A DNA stretch of 58,131 nucleotides from Bordetella parapertussis (GTDB taxonomy: Bacteria; Bacteroidota; Bacteroidia; Chitinophagales; Chitinophagaceae), in the NCBI GenBank assembly GCA_943331005.2, contig CALQJX020000024.1, positions 1 to 58,131 on the forward strand, in the 5' to 3' direction. This document shows positions 1 to 6,904 of the stretch, piece after piece. Position 1 is the first letter of the stretch; each line of letters opens with the position of its first letter. The notes beneath the pieces are model-generated. The model ran no database searches. It saw only the letters and a list, made by a program, of their open reading frames with translations, and had not been told where the DNA came from. The position numbers and the translations under genes are program-made.

Positions 1-958
1 AATAGAAGGTGTGTGTGCCTGGTGTAGTGATGGTCTGTGAGGTAGAAGGAGTTGCTGTGGAAGTGCCATTGTAGCGCACACCCTGGTAATAAACTGTACC
101 TGTTCCCAGCAGTGTAGCAGAGATCGTAGCGCTGTTGCAATAAGTGTCTGCACCCGAAACGGAAACGTTTGGCGGGGTCTGTACCGTCATGGTAATAGTA
201 TTAGAGTTTACTGCTGCAGGAGCCACACAGCCGGTAGCAGTCATAGAAACCGAAACAGTATTGCCATTTGTAAGTGTGTTGTTTACATAGGTATTGTTGG
301 TAGCACCAGCTACCGGAGCACCACCTATGCGCCATTGGTAGGTTGGGGTGCCGCCATTTACAGGAGTTGCAGTAAATGTTACAGATGTTCCAGAACATAT
401 CGGGCCGGCCGGAGCTGCAACAATAGTAACGGATGGTGTAGCCGTTGCCTGCAGCGATACCGAACCGAAATTTGTAGTACCTGTAACAATGCCTGTGAGA
501 CCTGTTGCGGTTGAAGCAGTCATATTACCAGCTGCAGCACCTGCAGAAGTAGCCTGAACCTGCAATCCGGCAATAGTAACCTGATCGAGTAATGTTGTAT
601 TTGTAGCGAATATGCTTATATTAAGTGATGTTGCTGTGAGCGAAATAAAATTCACAGAGGTGATGTTCCTGCCCGGGGTGAAACTAAGTGTTGGTATTGC
701 AGCCGTATTGAACTGCCAACCTGCCGGCAGATTTATGATAAGACCGTGCGGCGCAGGCGCAATGTTAGTAATGTCGCCAGCTAAAACTTCCGTTACAATA
801 ATATTTCCAAGAGTAGTGAAGCCGGCTGAAGAGCCGCCAACTGCTTTATTGGCACAAATATTAGTTCCTCCGGTAGCAGGTGTTATAGTGATGTTTGCGC
901 TGGCATCTTGAAGAAATAAGCCAAGAATACCTGCTGCTAGTAGTAGTAGTCTTTTCAT
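1..958 (-). CDS. Secreted Ig-like surface protein (C-terminus outside window)
   Basis: The frame is open from an ATG at 958 to the window edge, giving at least 319 residues; the C-terminus is missing. The start is a typical signal peptide: M-K-R followed by a Leu/Ala-rich stretch of about 18 residues. The middle (about residues 30-180) is a Thr/Ala/Gly-rich beta-type region. From about residue 195 there is an Ig-like domain of the kind common in Bacteroidota surface proteins: a Cys in PICSGTSVTF, a Trp in TYQWRIGG and a second Cys in ATGCVAP. A further Cys-containing module (GADTYCNSATI) begins before the edge. It is probably exported and carried on by T9SS, but the sorting tail cannot be seen. 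No specific function can be assigned. Confidence 0.85.
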   Translation of the reverse strand, partial: MKRLLLLAAGILGLFLQDASANITITPATGGTNICANKAVGGSSAGFTTLGNIIVTEVLAGDITNIAPAPHGLIINLPAGWQFNTAAIPTLSFTPGRNITSVNFISLTATSLNISIFATNTTLLDQVTIAGLQVQATSAGAAAGNMTASTATGLTGIVTGTTNFGSVSLQATATPSVTIVAAPAGPICSGTSVTFTATPVNGGTPTYQWRIGGAPVAGATNNTYVNNTLTNGNTVSVSMTATGCVAPAAVNSNTITMTVQTPPNVSVSGADTYCNSATISATLLGTGTVYYQGVRYNGTSTATPSTSQTITTPGTHTFY

Positions 959-1101
959 GATTATGATAATATTTTGACAAATAGGACACCTGAAAACAGA
1001 AATGAGTTGGTTTTGTGTCATTTAATTTTCGACAAAAACAAACGGTTTGTTAACAGAAATAAAGGTAGTAATAAAAATACAAAAATCCAATATCTGAATC
1101 A

Positions 1102-1140
1102 AGCTGCAGTAGTGAAATACATATGTACACTACTGCAGCT
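1102..1140. repeat. 13-bp perfect inverted repeat (hairpin)
   Basis: Arms agctgcagtagtg (1102-1114) and cactactgcagct (1128-1140) are exact reverse complements. The 13-nt loop itself contains tacatatgta, a 10-bp palindrome. It lies between the end of the pyrophosphatase gene and the start of the surface-protein gene, both on the minus strand. There is no clear T tract on either side, so it could be a second terminator, an mRNA-stabilising hairpin or a protein-binding site upstream of the surface-protein gene. Confidence 0.6.
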
Positions 1141-1159
1141 GAATAAAAATGCATAAATA

Positions 1160-1184
1160 CTAATCAGTATAAATTACTGATTAG
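1160..1184 (-). terminator. Hairpin overlapping the ppa stop codon
   Basis: Arms ctaatcagta (1160-1169) and tactgattag (1175-1184) form a perfect 10-bp stem with a 5-nt loop. The stem overlaps the stop codon of the pyrophosphatase gene. Read on the minus strand it is followed by a T-rich stretch (gtatttatgcatttttattc), consistent with an intrinsic terminator, although the stem is AT-rich. Confidence 0.5.
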
Positions 1185-1728
1185 CAGGTAATCTGTGTGA
1201 GAATTTGTTCTTGTAGTCGTTGATACTATGTTGCAATATTTTTTTTGCGAGGCGGGCATTTTCAAATTCTTCCACCTTTACTTCTTTCTTTTCCAGCCTT
1301 TTGTATTCTTCAAAGAAGTGACGGAGCTCTTCTATAAAGTGGGGAGAAAGCTCATTTATATCATTAAAATGGGCCACGCTCATGTCGTTAGCGCAAACAG
1401 CTATCAGTTTATCATCAGCTTCGCCCTGATCCAGCATGCGCATCACACCAATTATCTTTGCCTCTACCAGACACAGCGGTTGCATATCTATCTGAGAGAG
1501 TACCAATATGTCCAGCGGGTCATTATCATCGCAGTAAGTGCGGGGAATAAAGCCATAATTGGCAGGATAATAAACAGAAGAATAGAGAACGCGATCAAGT
1601 CTTAACAGGCCGGTTTCTTTGTCCAGTTCGTATTTTGCTCTTGAGTTTCGTGGTATCTCAATGATCGCATTCACAGTGTTGGGCACATTATCGCCATAGC
1701 TTACATCGTGCCAAGGATTAAAATTCAT
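1174..1728 (-). CDS. ppa: Inorganic pyrophosphatase (soluble, family I)
   Basis: Hydrolyses pyrophosphate to two phosphates in the cytoplasm and so pulls biosynthetic reactions forward. The 184-residue length is normal for bacterial family I enzymes. Visible motifs are [11 protein letters not shown] (about 24-34), the substrate-side [12 protein letters not shown] (53-64) and the metal-binding signature DDNDPLD (67-73), with a further acidic cluster [10 protein letters not shown] near residue 100. The C-terminal region has a Lys/Glu-rich helix. It is a single gene, separated from the downstream surface-protein gene by two hairpins. A TAATTTTG element (minus strand, 1769-1762) lies 33 bases upstream of the start. 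Assignment is secure. Confidence 0.96.
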   Translation of the reverse strand: MNFNPWHDVSYGDNVPNTVNAIIEIPRNSRAKYELDKETGLLRLDRVLYSSVYYPANYGFIPRTYCDDNDPLDILVLSQIDMQPLCLVEAKIIGVMRMLDQGEADDKLIAVCANDMSVAHFNDINELSPHFIEELRHFFEEYKRLEKKEVKVEEFENARLAKKILQHSINDYKNKFSHRLPANQ

Positions 1729-1761
1729 CTTACAGTTCTATGTTTTAGGAAAAATATTTTC

Positions 1762-1769
1762 CAAAATTA
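1762..1769 (-). promoter_or_regulatory. Candidate -7 element of ppa (TAATTTTG)
   Basis: The minus strand reads TAATTTTG, an exact match to the Bacteroidota -7 consensus TAnnTTTG. It would give a transcript with a leader of roughly 27 bases before the ppa ATG at 1728. No TTG was found at the expected -33 distance, so this is tentative. Confidence 0.35.
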
Positions 1770-1971
1770 CAAAGGAATTGGCGTCATACTACGTCTTTCA
1801 GGTGGTACTGACCCTGAAATTGTGGAATTACAGCAAAAAAATAACATCCTTCCTATCATTATTAAGTCTTAATGCAATAAACTTACATTGGAAAACTTTG
1901 CTGATCAATAGATCATAAAAGGCATAACGAAGCTTTTATGTTATGTTTGAGAAATATTTTTTCCTGTGAAA

Positions 1972-2001
1972 TTGTTTTTTTGAGTGGTACTTATATCTTT
2001 G
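1972..2001 (+). promoter_or_regulatory. Candidate Bacteroidota sigma-A promoter of the exbB operon
   Basis: TTG at 1972-1974 is followed, after exactly 19 bases, by TATCTTTG at 1994-2001. This fits the Bacteroidota promoter pattern TTG-N19-TAnnTTTG. The predicted start near 2007 leaves a leader of about 60 bases before the exbB ATG at 2069. Confidence 0.6.
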
Positions 2002-2068
2002 CAAGCCTCTATTTCAATAAATCGTAACCAATAAATATTAAGCAAACACAAAAACTAAAATCAAAATT

Positions 2069-2914
2069 ATGGCAGACGTTAAAACAGCCGCAGCGAAACC
2101 TACAAGTGCTCATGGTAGTGCAGGGAAACCAAAAAATTCAAACAATTTTTGGATCAATCTTATAGTGGTAGTTGCATGTATTACAGCAGGTGAACTGATC
2201 TGGAAATTCGTGTTGGGTTCAGAGGGTAACTTCGTTGATGGTGCTTCAAGGGAAAAACCAGCTAACGTATTGGGTACAATGTATCAGGGTGGTTTTGTGG
2301 TGCCTATCCTTATGGCTACATTCCTTACGCTGATATGCTTCGTTATAGAGCGTGCACTTACAATCATCAAAGCAAAAGGTAAAATGGACGGTGGCGAATT
2401 CGTACGTAAAGTACAGTTCCACCTGGCTAACAAAAATGTTGACGCAGCTATCGCTGAGTGCGACAAACAGTCTGGTTCAGTAGGTAATGTAATGCGTGCA
2501 GGTCTTCTTAAGTACAAAGAGATGATCCACTCTACAGACCTGGATACAGAACAGAAAATTGCTGGCATACAGAAAGAAATAGAAGAAGCAACTGCACTGG
2601 AACTGCCAATGCTCGAAAAGAACCTGGTGTTCCTTTCTACAATCGCGTCGAGCGCTACACTTCTTGGTCTGTTCGGTACGGTATTGGGTATGATCCGTTC
2701 ATTTGCCGCGATGGCGAATGCAGGTGCTCCTGATGCTGCTGCACTGGCGTCTGGTATCTCTGAGGCCCTTATCAACACCGCACTCGGTATCGGTACTTCA
2801 TTCTTCGCTATCATATTCTACAGCTTCTTCACTACTATCATCGATGGTGTTACTTATTCTATCGACGAAAGCGGATTTACGCTGACACAGAGCTTTGCTT
2901 CTATGCACAAATAA
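2069..2914 (+). CDS. exbB: ExbB / MotA-TolQ-ExbB family proton channel
   Basis: Inner-membrane proton-channel subunit that, with ExbD, energises TonB. The protein has 281 residues and carries the Bacteroidota N-terminal extension: a Lys/Ala-rich cytoplasmic tail (1-26) and an extra membrane helix (28-48). Further helices lie near 76-97, 186-210 and 232-256. The two conserved channel helices are visible: FLSTIASSATLLGLFGTVLG (188-207), with the small/Thr-rich face, and SEALINTALGIGTSFFAIIF (231-250). The cytoplasmic region between them is helical and acidic. It is the first gene of a four-gene unit, with a consensus promoter upstream. A 125-base gap separates it from exbD, and that gap holds a GC-rich imperfect repeat (ctgcaccc/gggtgcag near 2929-2953), a possible attenuating hairpin. 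Confidence 0.93.
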   Translation: MADVKTAAAKPTSAHGSAGKPKNSNNFWINLIVVVACITAGELIWKFVLGSEGNFVDGASREKPANVLGTMYQGGFVVPILMATFLTLICFVIERALTIIKAKGKMDGGEFVRKVQFHLANKNVDAAIAECDKQSGSVGNVMRAGLLKYKEMIHSTDLDTEQKIAGIQKEIEEATALELPMLEKNLVFLSTIASSATLLGLFGTVLGMIRSFAAMANAGAPDAAALASGISEALINTALGIGTSFFAIIFYSFFTTIIDGVTYSIDESGFTLTQSFASMHK

Positions 2915-2927
2915 TTGTTACAGCTGT

Positions 2928-2954
2928 GCTGCACCCTATAAAAAGGGTGCAGCA
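2928..2954 (+). terminator. Hairpin between exbB and exbD (possible attenuator)
   Basis: The sequence gtgctgcaccct ... aaaagggtgcagcac forms a perfect stem of about 12 bp around a short A-rich loop just after the exbB stop. There is no T tract after it, so full termination is unlikely. In an operon such a hairpin more often sets relative mRNA levels by partial termination or processing, allowing more ExbB than ExbD; that is inference. Confidence 0.5.
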
Positions 2955-3039
2955 CGTATGTGATAATAATTATGTGAAAGTTGTTATGGAATTTTAGTGA
3001 ACAAGTATCTTATTTATTTAACAGCAGAAGAAACATACA

Positions 3040-3702
3040 ATGCCTAAAGCAAAAATCCCACGCAAAAGTACCAACATTGACATGACGGCAATGTGCGATG
3101 TGGCCTTCCTGCTGCTCACCTTCTTCATGTTGGCTACCAAATTCAAGCCAGAAGAACCTGTAGTAGTACAAACGCCATCTTCCATTTCCGAAATTCCTTT
3201 GCCAGACGTGGACATCATGCTGCTCACTGTAGATCAGAAGGGAAGGATCTTCTTCTCTATTGACAACCAGCTGAAAAGGAAGGCGCTTATAGACGACGTA
3301 GACAACGAACGCAAACTGAATCTTACCGATGAAGAAAAAAGAGCGTTTTCTCTGGGTGGTTCTATCGGTATCTCTTTCAGTCAGCTGAAGTCATTCCTCG
3401 ATCTGAGGCCTGACCAGCAGATAGAACTGGAGAAAAGCGCTCCCGGTATACCTGTAGATACCTCTGTACTGTCGGTGAACAACGAACTGGCACAGTGGGT
3501 AAAAAGTGCAAGGAATACCAATCCGAAATTGCGTATCTGTATCAAGGCCGATGGCGAAGCCGCTTATCCGCACGTGAAAAAGATCATCAGAACACTGGAG
3601 GGCTGGAAAATATTCAAGTTCAACCTTATTACCAATCTGAAGGCAGTACCAGCCGGTACCGCAGCTTATGAAGAAAGGCAGAAGGTAGCAACGAAGGAAT
3701 AA
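3040..3702 (+). CDS. exbD: ExbD/TolR family protein 1
   Basis: Single-pass inner-membrane partner of ExbB with a periplasmic domain. It has 220 residues. A basic cytoplasmic start (about 1-12) is followed by the family's membrane segment NIDMTAMCDVAFLLLTFFML (about 13-32), which contains the Asp needed for proton translocation in the motif MCDVAF. The periplasmic part is longer than in Proteobacterial ExbD (about 140 residues) and ends with the typical IRICIKADGEAAYPHVKKII-like strand-helix region that precedes the C-terminus. Second gene of the operon. It differs clearly from the next ExbD, so the two probably form a mixed or alternative complex rather than a recent duplication. Confidence 0.9.
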   Translation: MPKAKIPRKSTNIDMTAMCDVAFLLLTFFMLATKFKPEEPVVVQTPSSISEIPLPDVDIMLLTVDQKGRIFFSIDNQLKRKALIDDVDNERKLNLTDEEKRAFSLGGSIGISFSQLKSFLDLRPDQQIELEKSAPGIPVDTSVLSVNNELAQWVKSARNTNPKLRICIKADGEAAYPHVKKIIRTLEGWKIFKFNLITNLKAVPAGTAAYEERQKVATKE

Positions 3703-3770
3703 AAGAAGAGCATAAACAATTTTTAAGGTAACTGCGCGGCAGCTACCCTTACAATATAAATACTAGTGTC

Positions 3771-4361
3771 ATGGCAGAAATAGATACCTCGTCCGGCGGG
3801 GGGCATAAGAAGGGCCCCGGCGTCAAAAAAGGTAAAAAGTTAAGTACCCGTATCGACCTTACTCCCATGGTGGATCTTGGCTTCCTGTTGATAACATTCT
3901 TCATGTTCACAACAACACTGTCAAAGCCAAAGACCATGGAGATAAACATGCCTTATAAGGATGAACTGCTTAAAAAAGAAGACCAGAACAAGCTGAAGGC
4001 CAGTGTGGCACTCACTGTTCTGCTGAGCAAGAATCACAGGGTATATTATTACGAAGGTATAGGTGACGATCCGACCAAAGCACCAGATATGAAGATCACC
4101 GGCTTCAAGGCTAAAGACGGCATCAGGGATGCGATCATAGCTAAGAAGAAAATGGTAGACGGACTGAAACGTTCGGGAGCGCTGACTGCGAAGGATGAAA
4201 TGACCGTGCTGATAAAACCTGATACCACCAGTACCTACAGCGATCTGGTGAATATGCTGGATGAAATGAACATCAACGATGTGAAAGTTTATGCCATCAT
4301 AGACATATCAGACATTGAGCAGGGTTTCATCAAGGAAACAGAAGTGGCCAGCGGTCAGTAA
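3771..4361 (+). CDS. exbD: ExbD/TolR family protein 2
   Basis: Second ExbD-type subunit, 196 residues. The N-terminus is Gly/Lys-rich (GGGHKKGPGVKKGKK) and cytoplasmic. The membrane helix RIDLTPMVDLGFLLITFFMF (about 27-46) contains the invariant Asp in PMVDLGF and matches the family consensus more closely than the first copy. The periplasmic domain carries VLIKPDTTSTYSDLVNMLDE, the conserved ExbD strand-helix near the C-terminus. It lies 68 bases after the first exbD and 46 bases before tonB. A paired exbD arrangement is common in Bacteroidota; what division of labour the two have is not shown by sequence. Confidence 0.92.
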   Translation: MAEIDTSSGGGHKKGPGVKKGKKLSTRIDLTPMVDLGFLLITFFMFTTTLSKPKTMEINMPYKDELLKKEDQNKLKASVALTVLLSKNHRVYYYEGIGDDPTKAPDMKITGFKAKDGIRDAIIAKKKMVDGLKRSGALTAKDEMTVLIKPDTTSTYSDLVNMLDEMNINDVKVYAIIDISDIEQGFIKETEVASGQ

Positions 4362-4407
4362 TGAGGTTATAAGTTCACTACTTACAACGAAAAAGTAAAA
4401 GTAAACA

Positions 4408-5199
4408 ATGGAGATCAACAGAATACTTAATAGTGACTATCTGGACATCATCTTTGATGGTCGCAATAAAGCATACGGAGGCTATGAGCTGCGCAAGAAT
4501 TATCCGAAGCGCGTGGGCAGGTCTATGATGGTGCTTGTCTTTGTTGGTGTTGCGATAGGAGCTTATGTTTTCATTAGCAGCAGCATTAAAGCAATAAAAA
4601 AGGAAGTGGTAGTTATGAAGCAGGTAACTCTTGCCGAGCCGCCACCAATAGATCCGACCAAGCCACCACCACCACCGCCACCACCACCACCACCACCGGT
4701 GAAGCCTATGGTGAAATTTACGCCACCTATCATCAAAAAGGATGAGGAGGTAAAAGAGGAAGAAGTTCCGCCACCACAGAAAGAGATCACTGCATCAGGT
4801 CCGAAGGATGAGAAAGGTGATCCGGATGGTATTGACCCGGGAATCGTAGCACCGTCTACAGGTACCGGTGTGGTAGAAGCACCTGCAGCACCAGCTGTAT
4901 TCAGCTATGTGGAGCAGATGCCGGTATCGGGTTTCGATATCCCTTCCTACCTTGGTAAGAACATTAAATACCCCGATGCAGCCCGTGAGAACAACGTGGA
5001 AGGTCGTGTTATCGTTAAGTTCGTTGTGAATGAAGACGGTCATGTAAGCGACGTTCAGATCATGCGCGGTATAGGCGGTGGCTGTGACGAAGAAGCCAAA
5101 CGAGTAGTGCAGGCAATGCCGGCATGGAAGCCAGGTAAACAAAATGGCAAGGCGGTGAAGGTTTACTTCACATTGCCTATCCAGTTCAAGTTAGAGTAA
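4408..5199 (+). CDS. tonB: TonB family energy-transducing protein
   Basis: Links the ExbB/ExbD motor to TonB-dependent outer-membrane transporters. It has 263 residues: a cytoplasmic N-terminus with the Bacteroidota motif DGRNKAYGGYELRKNYPKR (about 17-35), one membrane helix (about 38-58), a periplasmic spacer with 12 consecutive prolines (residues 86-97) and a Lys/Glu/Pro-rich stretch, and a C-terminal TonB domain (about 170-263). In that domain YPDAARENNVEGRVIVKFVV and the closing strand YFTLPIQFKLE are typical. It is the last gene of the unit and is followed immediately by a strong terminator. The proline run is encoded by a near-pure CCA array. Confidence 0.95.
   Translation: MEINRILNSDYLDIIFDGRNKAYGGYELRKNYPKRVGRSMMVLVFVGVAIGAYVFISSSIKAIKKEVVVMKQVTLAEPPPIDPTKPPPPPPPPPPPPVKPMVKFTPPIIKKDEEVKEEEVPPPQKEITASGPKDEKGDPDGIDPGIVAPSTGTGVVEAPAAPAVFSYVEQMPVSGFDIPSYLGKNIKYPDAARENNVEGRVIVKFVVNEDGHVSDVQIMRGIGGGCDEEAKRVVQAMPAWKPGKQNGKAVKVYFTLPIQFKLE
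4663..4698 (+). repeat. CCA/CCG trinucleotide tract encoding 12 prolines
   Basis: Twelve consecutive proline codons, ten CCA and two CCG, lie in the periplasmic spacer of tonB. Slippage here would change spacer length in steps of one proline without breaking the frame. Confidence 0.9.
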
Positions 5200-5218
5200 C
5201 AGCATACAACATATTTAC

Positions 5219-5255
5219 AGAGAAAGGCTACCCGCGGGTAGCCTTTCTCTGTTTT
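5219..5255. terminator. Strong terminator between convergent tonB and GNAT genes
   Basis: A perfect 14-bp stem (agagaaaggctacc, 5219-5232, against ggtagcctttctct, 5237-5250) with a cgcg loop is followed by gtttt. The arms start with agagaaa, so the minus strand also ends in T-rich sequence. It can serve both tonB (+) and the GNAT gene (-). Confidence 0.85.
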
Positions 5256-5280
5256 GGTAATAGCCTGGTACTTATGTTGG

Positions 5281-5775
5281 TTAAGCGATGTAGTAATTGA
5301 ATACATGGTCGTTCATGTAATAGCCGTTGCCAATGTCAATATCTTCATCGAGCAGGTGGCGGAAGCCGAATTTGCGGTAGAAATTCATAGCTGTATGATT
5401 ATGAATGTTCACATTTAGCCTTAGTGCTGTGGCGTTACGGCTGCGTATATCGGCAATGATATTATCTAATAATTGGCGACCTATACCCTTGCCCTGCATG
5501 GCCAGTGTAGTATAAAGCTTGTGCAGTTTGAAGACAGTTGGTTCAATCTCGGCATAGGAAGCGAAACCGGCAGGAACATCATTGACATAGGCAATGAGGA
5601 ATTGGTGTTTCTGTTCGGCTATCTGTCGGGTCAATGCTTCGGGCGTATAGAACTGGTTCAGCATATAACTGACCTGTTCGGCACCAATAATGGGGGTGTA
5701 GGTTTGCGGCCATACCTGCATGGTAAGTGCTATGATGAGTGGTATATGCGAGGTGTCTGCTTTGATAATGGTCAA
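5281..5775 (-). CDS. GNAT family N-acetyltransferase
   Basis: Predicted cytoplasmic acetyl-CoA-dependent acyltransferase of 164 residues, the usual size of a single GNAT domain. The acetyl-CoA pyrophosphate-binding loop is visible as MQGKGIGRQLL (about 93-103, pattern Q/RxxGxG/A), preceded by the beta-4 strand KLHKLYTTLA. The following segment has ALRLNVNIHNHTAMNFYRKFGF (alpha-4 and the Asn/Tyr region usual for the family). The substrate could be a small amine, an antibiotic or a protein N-terminus; sequence alone does not decide. It is a single gene, convergent with tonB and divergent from the small lipoprotein gene. Confidence 0.9.
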   Translation of the reverse strand: MTIIKADTSHIPLIIALTMQVWPQTYTPIIGAEQVSYMLNQFYTPEALTRQIAEQKHQFLIAYVNDVPAGFASYAEIEPTVFKLHKLYTTLAMQGKGIGRQLLDNIIADIRSRNATALRLNVNIHNHTAMNFYRKFGFRHLLDEDIDIGNGYYMNDHVFNYYIA

Positions 5776-5889
5776 GATCCTGAGTTTTGAAGATGAGATA
5801 GGAAAGAGGGTAGAAAAAATTAGCCCTAATTGTTTTCCACTTCAAAGATAAATAAACTAAATTCGCTTTTTATTCAACCATTCCGAGAG

Positions 5890-6102
5890 ATGAAAAAAGT
5901 CGTTTATTCTGCTGTTGCATTGTTACTTGTCATGATATCAATGGTGTCCTGCAAGCGGGTTTATCATTGTAACTGCTCTTACAATAACAAGGTAGTTTAT
6001 ACAAAAGATCTTGGTGCTATGACCAACGACGATGCTACTGCCAAGTGTAAAAGCTATGACACGACGGTAGTAGGTGAAAAGTGGAATTGTTCGCTTTATT
6101 GA
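5890..6102 (+). CDS. Small Cys-rich lipoprotein, unknown function
   Basis: A 70-residue product is predicted from the ATG at 5890; a longer reading from 5830 would bury the signal peptide. The N-terminus is a lipoprotein signal: M-K-K, a hydrophobic core, and a lipobox MVSC with Cys21 as the lipidation site. The mature part is only about 50 residues and has four more Cys (about 27, 29, 52 and 67), in CNCSY, AKCKSYD and WNCSLY, suggesting one or two disulfides. No family recognised. It stands alone, divergent from the GNAT gene and 174 bases before the OmpH-like gene. Confidence 0.7.
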   Translation: MKKVVYSAVALLLVMISMVSCKRVYHCNCSYNNKVVYTKDLGAMTNDDATAKCKSYDTTVVGEKWNCSLY

Positions 6103-6276
6103 TCACCATACTGCAATATGGAGTGTTTGGCGTAAAGCTGAGCCTTATCTTATCTGAAAAGCCGGTTACTGACCAGCGCTTTCGCATATTATGACAACTT
6201 TATGATGCCGGGAATGTGAAAAGCGGCCATAGTAACGTTATTTTTATGCCCTGAATCACAAATACTCATCTGTAAT

Positions 6277-6864
6277 ATGAAGAACCTTTCTCTTATACTG
6301 AGCGTAGTGGCCCTGTTGGGTGTAGGCGCAATGTTTGTAATGCAAAAGAATAACGGTGCTAAAGAACCGGCTCCGGTAGCTGTGCGTACCACAGGCGGTG
6401 CCAATATAGCCTATGTGAACATTGACTCGCTGGAATCGAACTATGTGTTGCTGAAAACAAAACGTGAGGAATTCAGGCGCAAGCAGGAGCAGATGAACAG
6501 CGAGTTGCAGCGATCTTATGGCCAGATGCAGAACGATGCCAATGAAGTGCAGAAGAAAATGCAGGCCAATACACTGACACAGTCGGAATATGAGGCAGCG
6601 CAGAAAAGGCTGATGCAGATGCAGCAGACACTGGAGTCGAGGAAGGAGTCACTGGGTCAGCAACTGATGAAGGAACAGGAAGACTTTAATGCAGACCTGA
6701 AAAAGCGTCTGGATTCGTTCCTGGCAGATTATAACAAAACACATCAGTACGATTTTATCATGTCCTATTCAGGGTCTGGTTCTGCGATCCTGTATTCTAA
6801 TCCCGCACACGATATTACCAAGGAAGTAGTAGCCGGTATGAATGCCGGTGTGAAAAGTGAATAG
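6277..6864 (+). CDS. OmpH/Skp family periplasmic chaperone-like protein
   Basis: Skp/OmpH proteins are trimeric periplasmic chaperones with coiled-coil tentacles that hold unfolded outer-membrane proteins. This 195-residue protein has a hydrophobic N-terminal segment (about 4-22) that may be a signal peptide or anchor, then ANIAYVNIDSLESNYVLLK (about 41-60), the usual start of the OmpH domain. A long Gln/Lys/Glu-rich coiled coil (about 62-150) follows, and the closing strand DFIMSYSGSGSAILYSN is characteristic. The membrane anchor looks uncleaved, since no good Ala-x-Ala site follows. It sits 40 bases upstream of the permease gene and may be cotranscribed with it. Confidence 0.88.
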   Translation: MKNLSLILSVVALLGVGAMFVMQKNNGAKEPAPVAVRTTGGANIAYVNIDSLESNYVLLKTKREEFRRKQEQMNSELQRSYGQMQNDANEVQKKMQANTLTQSEYEAAQKRLMQMQQTLESRKESLGQQLMKEQEDFNADLKKRLDSFLADYNKTHQYDFIMSYSGSGSAILYSNPAHDITKEVVAGMNAGVKSE

Positions 6865-6904
6865 ATTAAGAAATAAATAGTACTTTTCTGAAAACGTTCT
6901 GATC

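Larger units (their letters stand above)
1729..2068. other. Intergenic region between divergent ppa and exbB
   Basis: This 340-base AT-rich spacer holds no convincing ORF. It contains the divergent promoters: a TAnnTTTG match for ppa on the minus strand (1769-1762) and a well-spaced TTG/TATCTTTG pair for exbB on the plus strand (1972-2001). The middle (about 1800-1960) shows no recognisable structure. Confidence 0.6.

Noticed and set aside
974..1156. 60-codon plus-strand ORF
   Set aside because: Lys/Asn-rich translation with no homology, in an intergenic region with hairpins.
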